DNA from: Phallus indusiatus
Lineage: Eukaryota > Basidiomycota > Agaricomycetes > Phallales > Phallaceae
NCBI GenBank assembly: GCA_027605045.1
Contig: JAQFWX010000006.1
Span: 186,001-250,000, forward strand
Direction: 5' to 3'
DNA: 64,000 nucleotides
In this document: positions 1 to 11,984 of the stretch, in pieces
Layout of the letters: each line of letters opens with the position of its first letter
Numbering within the stretch: the stretch's first letter is position 1
The notes under the pieces: generated by a model
The model's database searches: none
What the model was told of the DNA's origin: nothing
The model's input: only the letters and a program-made list of their open reading frames with translations
Position numbers and translations under genes: made by a program

Positions 1-869
1 GCTCCCGCTATTCCCCAACTGCTGTTTCTGCTAACGAGGAACATTTCATATTCATGTCAGAGCGTGGCGTCTATATATTGGATTCAACGGGAGTGAACAT
101 GAACTTGATCTCACCCCCTGATTACAGAGGAAAAAAATCGCTCAATGGAAAGTATATGGCATGGATTGATAACGGCGACATAAAACTCTTTGATGTGGAC
201 ACCGAAAAATTGCTCGTTGGCCCATCGTTTGATCATCCGGTCAAGGACTTTTGGCTCTCCGATGACTCAAAATATATTATAACAGCATCTCCCGTCGGTG
301 ATGATTGGTGGGGCCCCATTTCCTTAGACATCTGGGACATACAGTCCGAAAACATGATCACAAAAACAGTTCAATTCCCATTCTTTCCAAAGACAGCAAT
401 CTTAGATATGAGCAGAAGACGCCTGGTAGTTATCCCTGAAGGGCGTGAGGACTGTTATGTCTGGGACCTGGATAAGTGTCAGATAATGTCTTCTGTGTAC
501 AACGCTCGTCAGCTCGCCGATGATGGTTCCGACATAGAGGGGTGAGTTTAACATTACTTGCATTCAATGTTATTCATTGAAAGAGACTTCAGAACATCGA
601 TATCGTCCAAGAAAGAGACACTGGATTATGCATCAATGGGATGGGAAAAAGCTTCACTTCTCACTTTTCCTGAAGTGAAGGATAGAAGTTTTACCGGCTG
701 GGTGTTGGGTTCGCAGGGTGAACGTTTGTTTTGGGTTCCAGAAAAAATGAGATTGGGGTTCTGGTTTTCATGCACAACGCATACACCACATCGAAACGCT
801 ACAAAACTAAATTTCACAAATTTCGTACATGGTTCTGACTGGACAAAATGTAAATCCGGAAATGACTAA
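1..869 (+). CDS. NLR copy A, 3' part: WD40 repeats and C-terminal cap (5' end outside window)
   Basis: Only the end of a NACHT-WD40 (STAND/NLR) gene is present. Exon 3-541 is open from the window edge and encodes the last WD40-like blades (SDDSKYI, LDIWDIQS, CYVWDLDK). Intron 542-592 (GTGAGT...CAG) sits exactly where C, D and E have their last intron. Final exon 593-869 encodes the family tail, GWVLGSQGERLFWVP followed by NFVHGSDWTKCK, then TAA. In this family the WD40 propeller is the presumed sensor and the tail caps it. No stop or frameshift is seen in the part present. Whether the NACHT and N-terminal part exist lies to the left of the window. The 3' flank (870-1870) matches the 3' flank of copy E, so A and E share a duplicated end. 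Confidence 0.85.
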
Positions 870-1870
870 AGCTCAAAATCGAATTACATGTATTTTGTAT
901 AAAAAAAAATTGAATATAGTTTTTATTTCCAGCATTTATTCACACACGAAACACTTTGAACGTCTTCAATTTTCAGGTTGGAAAAGGAAATTATAGTACA
1001 TAATATTCCGGATGTTTGAGGGCCCGCAAACATATAAATACATAAACGTGAAATATTCACTGAAGTGCTTGGTGTTCACCAGACGAGTGCGCACACCACC
1101 GTTCAGCGCATGACACGACGATGGCTGCACACAAACAACACAGTGCGCACGCGTCTTGAAGCGGTTTCAGCTGGGAGTGCTGTCATTGTTTCGAATGGAG
1201 GGGATAAAAGCGTATCTGAAAATGAAAAAAAAGACCCTATACCGCTGAAAGCTGTTAACCTTGGTACTTCCGGAGGCCCTCAGTAAGAAACCGGTTGGGG
1301 GAAAAGTGAAATCGTAGGTATCGTGACTCCCTTACTAGCCTATTTTAATGTTATTGTTGAATAAAATGTCGAATCTACTCACATTCCCGGATATCTACTT
1401 TCTTCACAGCTCGACCTCCCATCGTCGCACTTTTGAGATTCGTCACGGAAACATTATTTACCTCAGACGCATACAAAAAGTTCATTTGCTCTTCCTCTTC
1501 AAACAAACTTTCGGAAGACGGAATATCAATATCCTCTAGCGCAACAGTTCATGTTCGTGTTGAGTGAGGGTTTCTTGTTCAAAAGACGGGTTATCTGATA
1601 TGGTTGGAGGCCGATAAGAAGTGAAAGAATGATACGCAGAAATACTTTATGTCGAATTGGAGAAACCATGGACCCGTTTGGGGTATACATTTGGCGTTGT
1701 GAAAGCGTACGCCGATGAGCTGACAACAGCGTTGAGGTGGTAAGGGTGCCGCTTCCTTTATACGAAGTCACTGGCTGACTGAATCTTATTCCAGCACGAA
1801 CATGCACACGGAAGAAAATGATCTTGTCGAAGCGCCCCGAGCGGAAGATTCAGTGGTGTGAAACAAACTG
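870..1870. repeat. Duplicated 3'-flank module, paralogous to 53192-54350
   Basis: This non-coding flank of copy A matches the flank of copy E. Both hold the string GCGGTTTCAGCTGGGAGTG, the string CTTCACAGCTCGACCT, and a later block around the start codon-like TTTGGGGTATACATTTG. The last block is also found at 41230-41460. Similarity is broken by many small indels and no reading frame is kept in all three copies, so I call no gene here. Confidence 0.7.
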
Positions 1871-4800
1871 ATGCTGTGAAGGCTTACAGCGGGTATACGC
1901 TCGGGACTATTAACCAATCCTATAACTGGACTCTACCAGAAAACGAGACGAGAGTCTATGCTTTTGTAATTTTCATCTATGAGAAGATGATTGAGCTGGG
2001 GCTCAAGAGATGAAAAAGAAGGTAGCCTTGTCCCACGGGACCCAAAGACCGTCCAAACAAGCGACTCACCCTGTCCCACCCATCGTCCGAAATGATTTAG
2101 AATCCACTCTTATGGCGCCATAAAAGTTTTTGATGTGCACGACTAGTCCTTTCGTTCGCTCTGCGATGTCTTGCCCAATAGCTCTTATAAGGATCAAGGG
2201 CCCTATATCTTTACAAATATTCCAATGATCCTATCAATTTCACGTCTCGATTTCAACAAGAAAACAGACAGCAGTTACACCCACCACATCTTGGACGAGT
2301 TCCGGTTCTCCTGGCCCTGTATCATCGCTACACAGCACGTCGCAATCCGGATTAAGCACGAAGGAGTAACGTTCTGTATGAAAGCATTTATTTAGCAAAG
2401 AGAAGAAGAAGTGCACACGGAGAGGAGGAGAAACGGGGGATAAGGCCGAAAGAGTAAGGCATATGAATGTAAGTTTCCAAATACCTTCTCAGCTCCTGTC
2501 ATTAATGTCATTCGTCACATTCCGTCGCAGTGCTTTCAGCTTGTTTTGCGCCTTGTGGTGTTCCGTGGTGAGCTGGGGGAGCGAGCTGTACTCAGGAATG
2601 CCTAAAAAGGTTGTCAACTGGACTAGGTCATCGTTCGGCGGATTCGGATGCCATTACACTAATTACTCTGAGTGGCCGAGACTACCGTACAAGACACTGG
2701 AGAGAGAACATGAAGAAACGAGTGCGGCATGACGATGTTTGAGCATAACAGGATCAAGTTGAAATTCACAGGCGTCGACCCCCAGCGGCACTTGACGCAA
2801 GTTTTGTGCAGCGCGCTTAAATTTGCCAAGAGCCTGCGATTCGTGCGACGTGCCATACTCCAAGACGTTGAGTGTCTCAGCTCGGAACGAACTTTAGGGA
2901 AAGCATTAAGAGCTTGTAACGTGTACATTTTCATTTCACTAATGACTCTAGAAAGGGAAGGTACGGGGATTGTCTCCTTTTTTGGCTAAGGCTAAGTGAC
3001 TATGATCTTTACTTCTTGATCTAGCATTCTCAAAGACTGAGGGTATCTATCTTCTCATCATGATATCGCTAGTGACGTGAAGAAAATGCTAGTGCGTGTT
3101 TGAGGGAGTGTGAGACTCCTCGTGGCTGTCATTGCTGGCACGGTAGCGCGACATATTCAAGCAGACAGTGGCATACCGTGCGTTTGTTCTTTTCGGTATT
3201 CGTTCGCCTCAGTACTCAAATGTTTTATAGGAGGAGAAATGCACATGCGAGCTGCTCCAGTATACATTCGAACTGCTCACGAATAGTTATACTTTATTCG
3301 GACGAGATACATAGCGGTATCACTTTCGGGAGTTGGGTTCGAGTTCGCGATGGTCATCAACATTGTATTGCCATACCCAATGAACGGTCGTAATTTACCT
3401 GAAAATGATTGTTACAACTGCCGAGCATAACCCGATTTCCGTCTTCATTCCACGGCTATTGGCTGTCTAAACCATACTATGTATCGATATCGCCGGCCCA
3501 GCAAAACTGGAGTTTATATCATCCAATATTGGCCAAGCCTGTGGAAACACCGAACCTGTGTTTTCTCTTCACTTCTCATCTTTACATCGAAGCCGAGCCC
3601 TTCTTGGCCGCGAACTAGCGCTACACAATCATCCTGTTCCAGACTACGGATTGTTGGCTTGGTTAAATATTCTGCCGTCGCTGGCTTATTGATAGGGTCG
3701 CTATTGACCGGTATTCCGGATGGTCGCATGCTCTTTCTTTCGCAACAAGCAGTTCGAGAAACAGACACGTTCTTCTCTTTGCATCAGTACTATTCTGGTG
3801 CATTTCATCGTCCTTGCTCTGGATGCCCGTCTTACGGTCAGTGTGCCTACCTCTTTGAGGTAATGTAAATGTGGACAAGGTTTTACGGCCTCAATTACCT
3901 CGAAGATCCAACCGAAGCAATGTGGATTTCTAGACAATTCTAAAGCTTTCCTCTGCATGGGGCTGGTCGGGAACGAACGGTTCAACGCACCCGTATCCTG
4001 GGGAGACAACCGTCAACCCTTCAAGCTTCAGGCCTGAGATATCTTACATCATACAACGCCTTCCTTTGAAAGAGGCGATGCTTTTCTTTCCTGAAGGTAT
4101 TGATGTTATTTCGCGTACTGTCGATGGGTGTTTAGTCCGTATTCTGGGTATGTATATTGATACTTGTCCTTGAGCTTCTACCGCGTAGAGAGAGCTGAGA
4201 GCAATACCTAGGTGTACCACATGAAATATTCTTAAGCCATACGTTCGGTTTCAAAATACATCTTCACCTCCGTTCGTTCACTGCATTCACATTTTCAGTT
4301 GAGATCGCTCGAGGTTGCAACAACAAAAGTCCGAAAACAATTACCAAGCGGAGCGTCGAATTGTTAACGCGTTTCTTTGCTGGTTCGGGCGCGCTCTTAG
4401 CTTCGAGCTTACCGTTTCTAAGCACGATGGTATATCACGGGTTTGTTCTTTTCGATACTTTGTTCATCCCTCGAAATACATATGTATGTATACTTGTTTT
4501 GTCAAGGGCGTTTCTTGTCGCTGTGCAACAGAACATATGTATGTGCAAACCGCCTCAAGCGACGCTCTTTAGCATTCGCATCCACATGGATGAGATTATG
4601 GTACTCTTCACAGTTCGTAATGGACATCACACAGTCTTACCGTACCAATGATTGTAACAAGTACACCAAGCTTGTTACTCGTATGTCCAATCCTTTCACC
4701 TATCACATCGGTTGTAACGTGTCCCCTAATGAAGCTGGTCCCTTCCTGTTCACAACGTCACTTCAACCAACTTTACACTGCTTGAACCCAGAACGTAATA

Positions 4801-5944
4801 GATTTGGCCGAAGACCCGTGGTACTTTATCAAAGGCTTTTGAACGTTACCCAATGATGAAGCTGATATTGGCCAGGTACCAGGCTTGGCTAAGGCTGCAT
4901 GCTCTCACTTTTGTCAGAGGTTGATACCATAGCTTTAAGAACTCTCGCAATTATACATATCGTCCTCATTTTGGCCCGTTGCGATTAGCACGACAACCCC
5001 AGTGAGTCAGTGTAACGTGGAGATCTAGATCTGACGAAAGTAGCCGAAGCTTACACCGTCTCTATTGCCTCAAAGATTCAGCTGAAGCAAGGTATAGTAC
5101 AGATCATTTCAAGGCTCTCTCGTTAATGCGGAGTTTGTCAAAGACGGATGTATCTGCAGACTGTACTTAGAGAGAAAGTCTCGGAGATAACGCTCGACCT
5201 CTCTAGATACCTCTAGATAATTATTAATACCTCTTAATACAATGTCCTCCAGTGAAAGACATAACACGCTTTTCCTTATACCTACCCAGAGTAGACGTTA
5301 TTTTGATGGATTTCCGATGTATATATAACGTATATCATGGGTATGTATTGACACCTGACATCGTGTACCTTCCGCTCAGTTCTATCCACCAGGCTTGATC
5401 GGCGGATTCAAGCTTGACAAATACCTATTTAATTGTCTTTGTTTCCCCGTCATTTGCTACGGTCACAGTGCTTTTAGCTTAAATGTCTTAAAGGCTTGCA
5501 TGCATACTGATCAGTACTCAGTCGTGACATGTAGCTGTTGGAATTACGATATAATCACTAGTTAGATAGGAGATAACACGCGTCACGACGCGTAACATGT
5601 AACCTGTAACCTGGGGCGCCGGGCAAAAGACTGACGTCTTTTGACCGTTGCATCCCAGTGCACGTTCAACAGTAGCTTGCGTTGACGCTGGCGCGTGAAT
5701 GCCGGACACAGATATTCAACTCATGATTGATTTACTCTGAGAGATTATTTATGCTTAAACAAATACCTTAAGCTTTGTCTATTTTTGCATCTTTGGATGA
5801 GTTTTCAGCGTAACGGCCAGAGTGCAAGTTTGAAGTTAAAGTACATAATTTTGTGCATGAAAGTCTGACACAGTAGAATACCGTTCGTTCTCTCAGTACT
5901 AATACAAAATAATCCAACCACCTATGTTAAATTTTGTTTGGACC
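1871..5944. other. Gene-poor stretch with decayed dispersed repeats
   Basis: I find no supported gene between the convergent ends of A and B. About 2230-2420 resembles 14420-14640 and parts of 25230-25330 and 40360-40450. About 3400-4050 is a diverged relative of 12430-12900 and 60380-60850; it shares an encoded stretch like RETDTFF, but the frames disagree between copies. About 4430-4600 carries the minus-strand copy of the dispersed repeat R1. The open frames are short, not conserved between copies, and lack convincing splice context. Confidence 0.55.
4430..4600 (-). repeat. Dispersed repeat R1, copy 1
   Basis: A roughly 130-bp block is recognised by TATGTTCTGYTGYRCAGCGACA, an A-rich middle and GTGATATACC. 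Related copies are at 13200-13330 (-), 14880-15010 (+), 24560-24740 (+), 39850-40000 (+) and 61100-61215 (-). Copies are diverged, occur on both strands and always lie outside the NLR genes. I cannot see terminal inverted repeats or target-site duplications, so it may be a transposon remnant or part of the segmental duplications. Confidence 0.5.
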
Positions 5945-8900
5945 CTAGTCTTTCCTGGATTTACACTCTGCCCAACGAGAACCATGTACGAAATTGCTAA
6001 AATCAAGTCTCGTTATGTTTTGATGCGGTATACTATGCGTCATGCATGGAAACAAGAACTGCTGTCTTTTCTTTTTGGAACCCAAAATAGAAGCTCTCCC
6101 TGAAAACCCAAGACCCGTCCGTCGTGATAATCCACATCGGCGAAAGCGGGGAGTGAAGCTTTTTTCCATGCCGTTAATGCGTAATCCGATATCGCCGGAT
6201 TTTTGGATACCAGTGTTCTGAGTTTCTCTTGAGCGAATTATATCAATTATTACAGGTGATACTAAACTTACCCCTCAATATTAGGACAATCGACGGTGAG
6301 TGAAGGAGAGTTGTATAAAGTGGACATCATCCCATATGTACCCAAATCCCAGACAGAACATCCCGAAGAGAAATCGGTCGACATTGCGAGACAGTTATTA
6401 TTCAAAGCTAAGGCGGTTAGGTTCTCCGGAATGAAGGGATACTGAATTGTCTTGACGATGATGTCGTCGAACTGTATGTCCCAGATGTCTAGAAGCCAGC
6501 TGTCACACCGATCATCATCAGATGATAATATAATACAATTTGAGTCATCCGAGAACCAGAAGTCCATGACCGGCCGATTCAGCGACGGACCAGTGAGCCA
6601 AATTTCAGTGGTTGTGTCGAAGAGTTTTATTTGGCCATCATCAATCCATGACAAATATTTTCCGTTGAGAGACAGTCTCCATATAAGGTTATTACATGGG
6701 AACATGAGTGGAATCGAATTCACTTTTGCTCCCGTTGGATCCAATATATCGACACTGTCTTCTGATATACATATGAGATGTTTCCTGTTGGTTAAAAAGG
6801 CAGCCGGGAAATAGAACTCTGATTCGAATGTAAATGTTTGCCCTACTCTGTTACCTGATTCGCATTGCCGAATTTCCGCTTTGTTATCATAAAAAGCAGC
6901 AAAGTGGGCTCCTGGAACGGGGAGAAGGGATTTGATTCCAGGTGGAAAATCGATTGACCCACAAACCAATTTGCGGCCACAACTATCCCATATCTTAATG
7001 GCGCTTTTTTTTTCATAAATAAGATATTTGTCCGAACATAGAAGTCTGGTAATTGAACTGCCTGACACATCTACGACGGTCTCGCCTTTTTCGTCCCAAA
7101 GACAGAGCCCGCGACTGCTGACATATGCAACGCGCACATTTTTCTGATCAGGAAGAACACTAACAAGTTTGAGATAGTCAAGTTCGACGTCATGAAGAAT
7201 CGTGTTCGTTGTCGTGATATCCGAGATTTGAAGACGATGCCGGCCATAGACATCATTTATCCAGTACTGGAGAATGATATAAATACCCCGAAGCCAGATT
7301 TTTACCACTTCCCTCTTTCCTTCAGTGGGATCATCATGACTCAGATCTACAGATGTATCCCATCGACGAATGTTTATTGCACTTTTGGATATGTGCAACG
7401 CAATCAACTTGGAATCATGTGAGAACCCCAGACAGCCAGTGAGATCGTCTACATATGATTGACTGATTAATTCGCCTGTAGACACGATCCAAATTGAGTA
7501 CATTCTGGCAGAGGTAACAAGGATATATCGATCGTCCGGAGAAAGGCGGAAGCCATTGATACCGATCTCGTACGGAATTTCGGTGACTTTAGTGTTTGTC
7601 TGTACATCTCTGATTTCTATCGATTCAGAGGTGTTATCTCTTTTTAATGCAATGTACCTGTCATTAAGTGACAGACCCTCGTGAACACAGCAGAACATGG
7701 CATGATGCATTTGTTTCCGAGTATTCCATATGTGCATTTCACTTTTCAAGTAAAAGTAAAGGGCAAACCAATCTCCATTGGGTGAGAATGCGACAGAAAT
7801 AAGATGATGTTGATCAAGAGTTTTGACAATCTCACGATTTCGCCGATCGAATAGGAGTGCTCCCTTTTCCGTGCACCAGACTATGAAGCACCCGTCCGAA
7901 GAGATAGCGCAACGGAGACACTCAGCACCGATTGTCTCCCCATATGTCTCTATGGATGTTTCCTTTGTTTCCATATCCAACACCAGAATATCACCGTCAT
8001 TAAAACAGCAGTAAACCAATTTTCCATTGAGAGAAAACGTGATGTTGCTGACATAGCGATATTTGTTTGCTTGAATAGTATGAACCTCGCTCACAACTCG
8101 ATCTCCGGTTACGTGATTCCATACCAAGAATTCGCCCTCATTAGTTCCACTCGCGATATATCTGCCCCCCGGAGAGAAGGCAAGTGCCGCGACATAGCCG
8201 GAACCATGTGTCTGCGTGATACCAATTTGGCGTGAAGAACCAACGGATTGGTCAATGTCGAACAGTCCAGGATACGCTTCAAGGTATTTTTTGGACACGA
8301 ACGACTCACGACAGGCAAAGGGAAGGGCAGAGAGATACAGATGTGGCGTGCTCTTCATCATAACATCTGAAAATTCAAATCCGAATTCCCATGCATCTAT
8401 TGCATCGGCAGCCAGATCACTGTATGCATCCTACAATCTGATTTTAGCTACTTATCGATATGCGACGAGAAAAGAGTCACTCACGTCGCACCAGCTTACT
8501 AATTCTCGCATGGAAACGTAACCTCGATCAACCGCTTTTAACAAACTAAGCACCTCGAAAAAATAGAGCAGGTTGTCGTCCATCAATCTCCGGATTTCAA
8601 GAACAATCTCCTCACTATGAAGTGACGACTGGAGATGGAAAGCCCAGAATCGACAGGAATACGACAAATGGAGCGGGATAGCTTTTCGAATGCGTGAATC
8701 GATATCAGGTACGTCGCGATTGCGCAGGTGCGACGTCTCGAGGTGACAGATGTTAAAGCAAAGCATTCTATTAATCAGTTGAAGACAGGCAAGTGTCATC
8801 AAACTTTGATCTGAGGTGTCGATAAAATACTCGTTTGTTTCTCCAGCAATTTTTTCGGAAACGAAAAAATCGGATAAAGAGGCGTGGAGAGGTCGTACCG

Positions 8901-11349
8901 GAGTAGACGTGTCATGGACACCAACAAAGAGAGAGCTGAAGGGAGTGAGTATCGCCCTAATATCTCCAATATCTTTGAAGATATTTTGTAGCGCGATTAT
9001 CGAAAGGGGCTCACGCGCGGTTACGATCGCGCCTACAACTGTCTTGAATTTTTTTTTAAAACTGGTGTACCGGGATTCTGGTTGATTCGAGAAAACTTGC
9101 AGATACAATCCGAATAAAGACAAGGACGAGCTTGATACGCAAGTTTTCCAATTCTCCTCCACGAGTTCTGGGAGTGTAACAGTGGTATCAATGAAACCGC
9201 AAGCTGTTTGAGCCCACTGAAAGAGGCCCTCGGCGCGCTTGGCCAGTATACTGCGCCAATTTTTCTCTATATTGTCCAAGATTGGAGATAGTGTGGAAAG
9301 ACGATCTGAGACATAGGCTTGAATATCCGAACGTGTTTCCTCTGCGTCAATATCACCCATTCGTTTGCATAGAACGTTGGATTTCTGGAGTTGAGCCTCG
9401 ATGTCCTGTTCTGGACGAGTGGTAATAATGATCCGGTAATTTTTGGGAAGCTCCGAGAATTTGTTGAGAAGTAATCCTAAGATTTCCTTTCTTTCCCTAC
9501 GCTCCCCACTTTCATCCAATGCGTCTACAATGATAATTACAGATCCGATAGTTTTTACGTTGTTCGAAGGCTTGACAATGAGTTCCTCGAATTGCATTTC
9601 AGCGTCCTTCTTCTTCCGAATCGCAGAGTTGTGAATAATGTTCACTAATTCTTTTCGCCACAGAATATCGCTGTCCGCAAGGTCGCGGGATATAGTGCTA
9701 AAAAGACAATTACGCCGGTCGGTGTAATTCCTGCTAAAGCAGAACATGGACCCGAGTCGATTTTGCTTTCGGAATATCCCAGCGATAGTATGTGCCACCG
9801 CAGACTTTCCTACTCCTGCCTGTCCGCTCAGTACAAGAATCTGTGGTGATGCGTCGCTGTTGATCCATTCTAATATTTCGTTGATTAAAGTCTGACGGGT
9901 TCCTGGTGAACATCGTTTCTTTGGGAAAAACCAGCGTCAGGATCGTAGGGCATTTCTCCGAGCAATGTTAAATCATCTTGTGAAACAAAATTTTTTAACG
10001 AACGATGATATCACATACAACCTCAATTATTAACATACTTAGTTCGTCGACTTTATCGGATACACGGAGGGTTACAACGCTTGTTTCGAGATTGACCGAA
10101 TCCGTTAGAACCTTCATAAGATGATCAAGCTTGTCGGCGAATTCTTGGATCTTGTCATCCACACTCCCGCTGACCCCTTTTGCCATGTTTTTAACTAAAG
10201 CTTGAAAATCAGGCTTGACCAGTTAATCACATAGATTTGGGAGAAACACAACCTGTGCCTTCTGTGCTATACGCTCGTATGAAATACGCGCATTCGATGG
10301 TCTGCTGGACTAGTACCGAAAGCGTCTTGGACTGTGTCGCCGTCAGTTCACGTAACCGTTTCGCATCCGTCACATAGTCGTAAATATCTTTCAGCTTTAT
10401 ACTTAGTTTTTTGACTTTTTCATCACGGTTTTTCTGCGTTATTATAATCTTACAGAATGACAGTCGTCATGTCAAGTTCCTGCAAATAAAAAAATATGCT
10501 CTCACCTTCGGGATAACGGACAGAATACTCCAGGCTATTTTCACATACGGGCTTATCTATAAAACCTTTAGAGATAAAGTAAACGTACTTGTAGCACAGA
10601 GCTATTTACCTCGGAAATGTCATCTATTACTCCCATAAATGTCTGAAACTGATTGAGAAACGATGACCAAGTCTTTTCTTCATCGTTGTAGACATCCACC
10701 GCAGAGTCGGTAAGGTTGGAGGCCTCCGCTGGAACCTTTAAATCCGGTAGGTTTGTCGCTGATGTGTTCTCTACTACTTTCGAGATGACGTCAGGGGATT
10801 TTTCAATGTTAAATATTAGCTGGCATTTCCCCACGATGTCCAATTTACATGGGCCTGTGATAATGTAAATACTAGATCGACGACAGCACTTTCGGGAAAA
10901 TAGCCAACCAGGTATCTTGAGGAGCTCAGTAACCCGACGTTTGCACGAACCGATTGTACTGTTTGGGGTAAGTCGGTGGACCCGGATCACGATGAACGTT
11001 AGGTGAGTGTCATTGGTAAGTTCACCGGCACTTCGTGGTAATGTAAGTAAAGCGACATTGCAAAGATTGCAATCTGCAACATACAAAAAGAAAGGTTCAT
11101 CATTCCAGGTCACACAGAGATCAGTTTTCCTGAATGCACTTTTCGTGCTCGTTCTCGTCTCGCTATCGTTCTTGATTATTAATTGGAAATTGGAATCGTT
11201 TTTCCATGAAGACGGAGGATTATTCAAGCGCATATCTGTACTCAAGAGATATCCCGGATGAGATCAAAACCTATGTAAATGAAATAATTTCGAAGATATG
11301 TACCGGATATTTTAATGCCTCCCCACGGATAGCTCGTCGACATGGCCAT
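5945..11349 (-). pseudogene. NLR copy B: C2-like / helical / NACHT / WD40 gene with two 1-nt frameshifts
   Basis: Ten exons are recognised on the minus strand: 11304-11349, 11085-11235, 10909-11030, 10610-10854, 10506-10556, 10253-10448, 10039-10194, 8485-9976, 6272-8430 and 6217-5945. All junctions match C, D and E in position and phase. Exons 1-3 give the C2-like domain (GGIKISD, GELTNDTHLTF). Exons 4-7 give the helical region (ISPYVKIAWSILSVIPK). Exon 8 holds NACHT (GQAGVGKSAVAHT, VIIIVDALDES, TTRPEQD). Exon 9 holds the WD40 blades. Compared with paralogs one base is missing near 9921-9932, just before the P-loop, and another near 6064-6087 in the tail, where the shifted frame stops at 6040-6042. 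The rest of the tail (NFVHGSRW) survives in the other frame. It is either a young pseudogene or carries sequencing errors; the long exons otherwise have no stops. Confidence 0.82.
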
Positions 11350-11599
11350 GATCAAATACTCCCAAGAAACAGTAATGTGGAGTATGGCTTACACGGTGAG
11401 CATGCAAGATATCAGGAGTGCGAAAGCTGTGAGCCTGCCACGCTGAGCGTCTTGAGCCGGTTGTTTGACGTGATGGCTCTTTTCCCGATTAGAACCTTAT
11501 TTCTCAGTTCACAAGCACACCCCACTGCTAGCTTCGTTACTTACTGTTCTTTGTTACTTCTGTGAGTGTTGGGTCATAAAATATCCGGTTCTCACTCAC

Positions 11600-11967
11600 C
11601 AATGACATGGACAGCCGTTAAGAGAGCCACGCGCTTCTGTAAACATGAGGGATATCTGCCACGCAATGGCGTTTTTTTCCAAGTAGCTGATTTTCAGATA
11701 CTGGATCCCGTCTTGACAAACCTCAATCAATCCACGAAAAATTCGCCTCATCTGAGTTTTCTCTGAAGTGAGAAAGCGACGGCGCAGCAGCACTGCATAC
11801 GCGCGCCGCCTATCGCAGCTCCTCTGGTGCTTGTCCCGATCGCTCCAAGCAATTGTTCCACCTAACTCATCAAGTTCCTTCAGGTCCTGGGTAAGAATAT
11901 CTCGTGTTGATATACTTGTTTCAATAAGTACGTCTGAAGGACAATCATTTTGCAAGAACCGGGCGTC
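11600..11967 (-). CDS. Unidentified coding-like exon upstream of NLR B
   Basis: A 368-nt open exon on the minus strand is bounded by an acceptor (ACAGTAG at 11968-11974) and a strong donor (GTGAGT at 11599-11594). It would encode about 122 residues starting DARFLQNDCPSDVLIE, with a charged middle (AWSDRDKHQRSCDRRR) and SEKTQMRRIFRGL. I do not recognise the family. It lies about 250 bp upstream of the first B exon on the same strand, but its sequence is unlike any NLR exon in C-F. It is more likely a remnant or an internal exon of a separate gene than part of B. No start codon or further exons could be fixed. Confidence 0.35.
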
Positions 11968-11984
11968 CTACTGTTAATGCGCTG

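Noticed and set aside
4443..4856. 137-codon plus-strand ORF
   Set aside because: Its first third is the R1 repeat. Other R1 copies do not keep the frame, and it has no domain.
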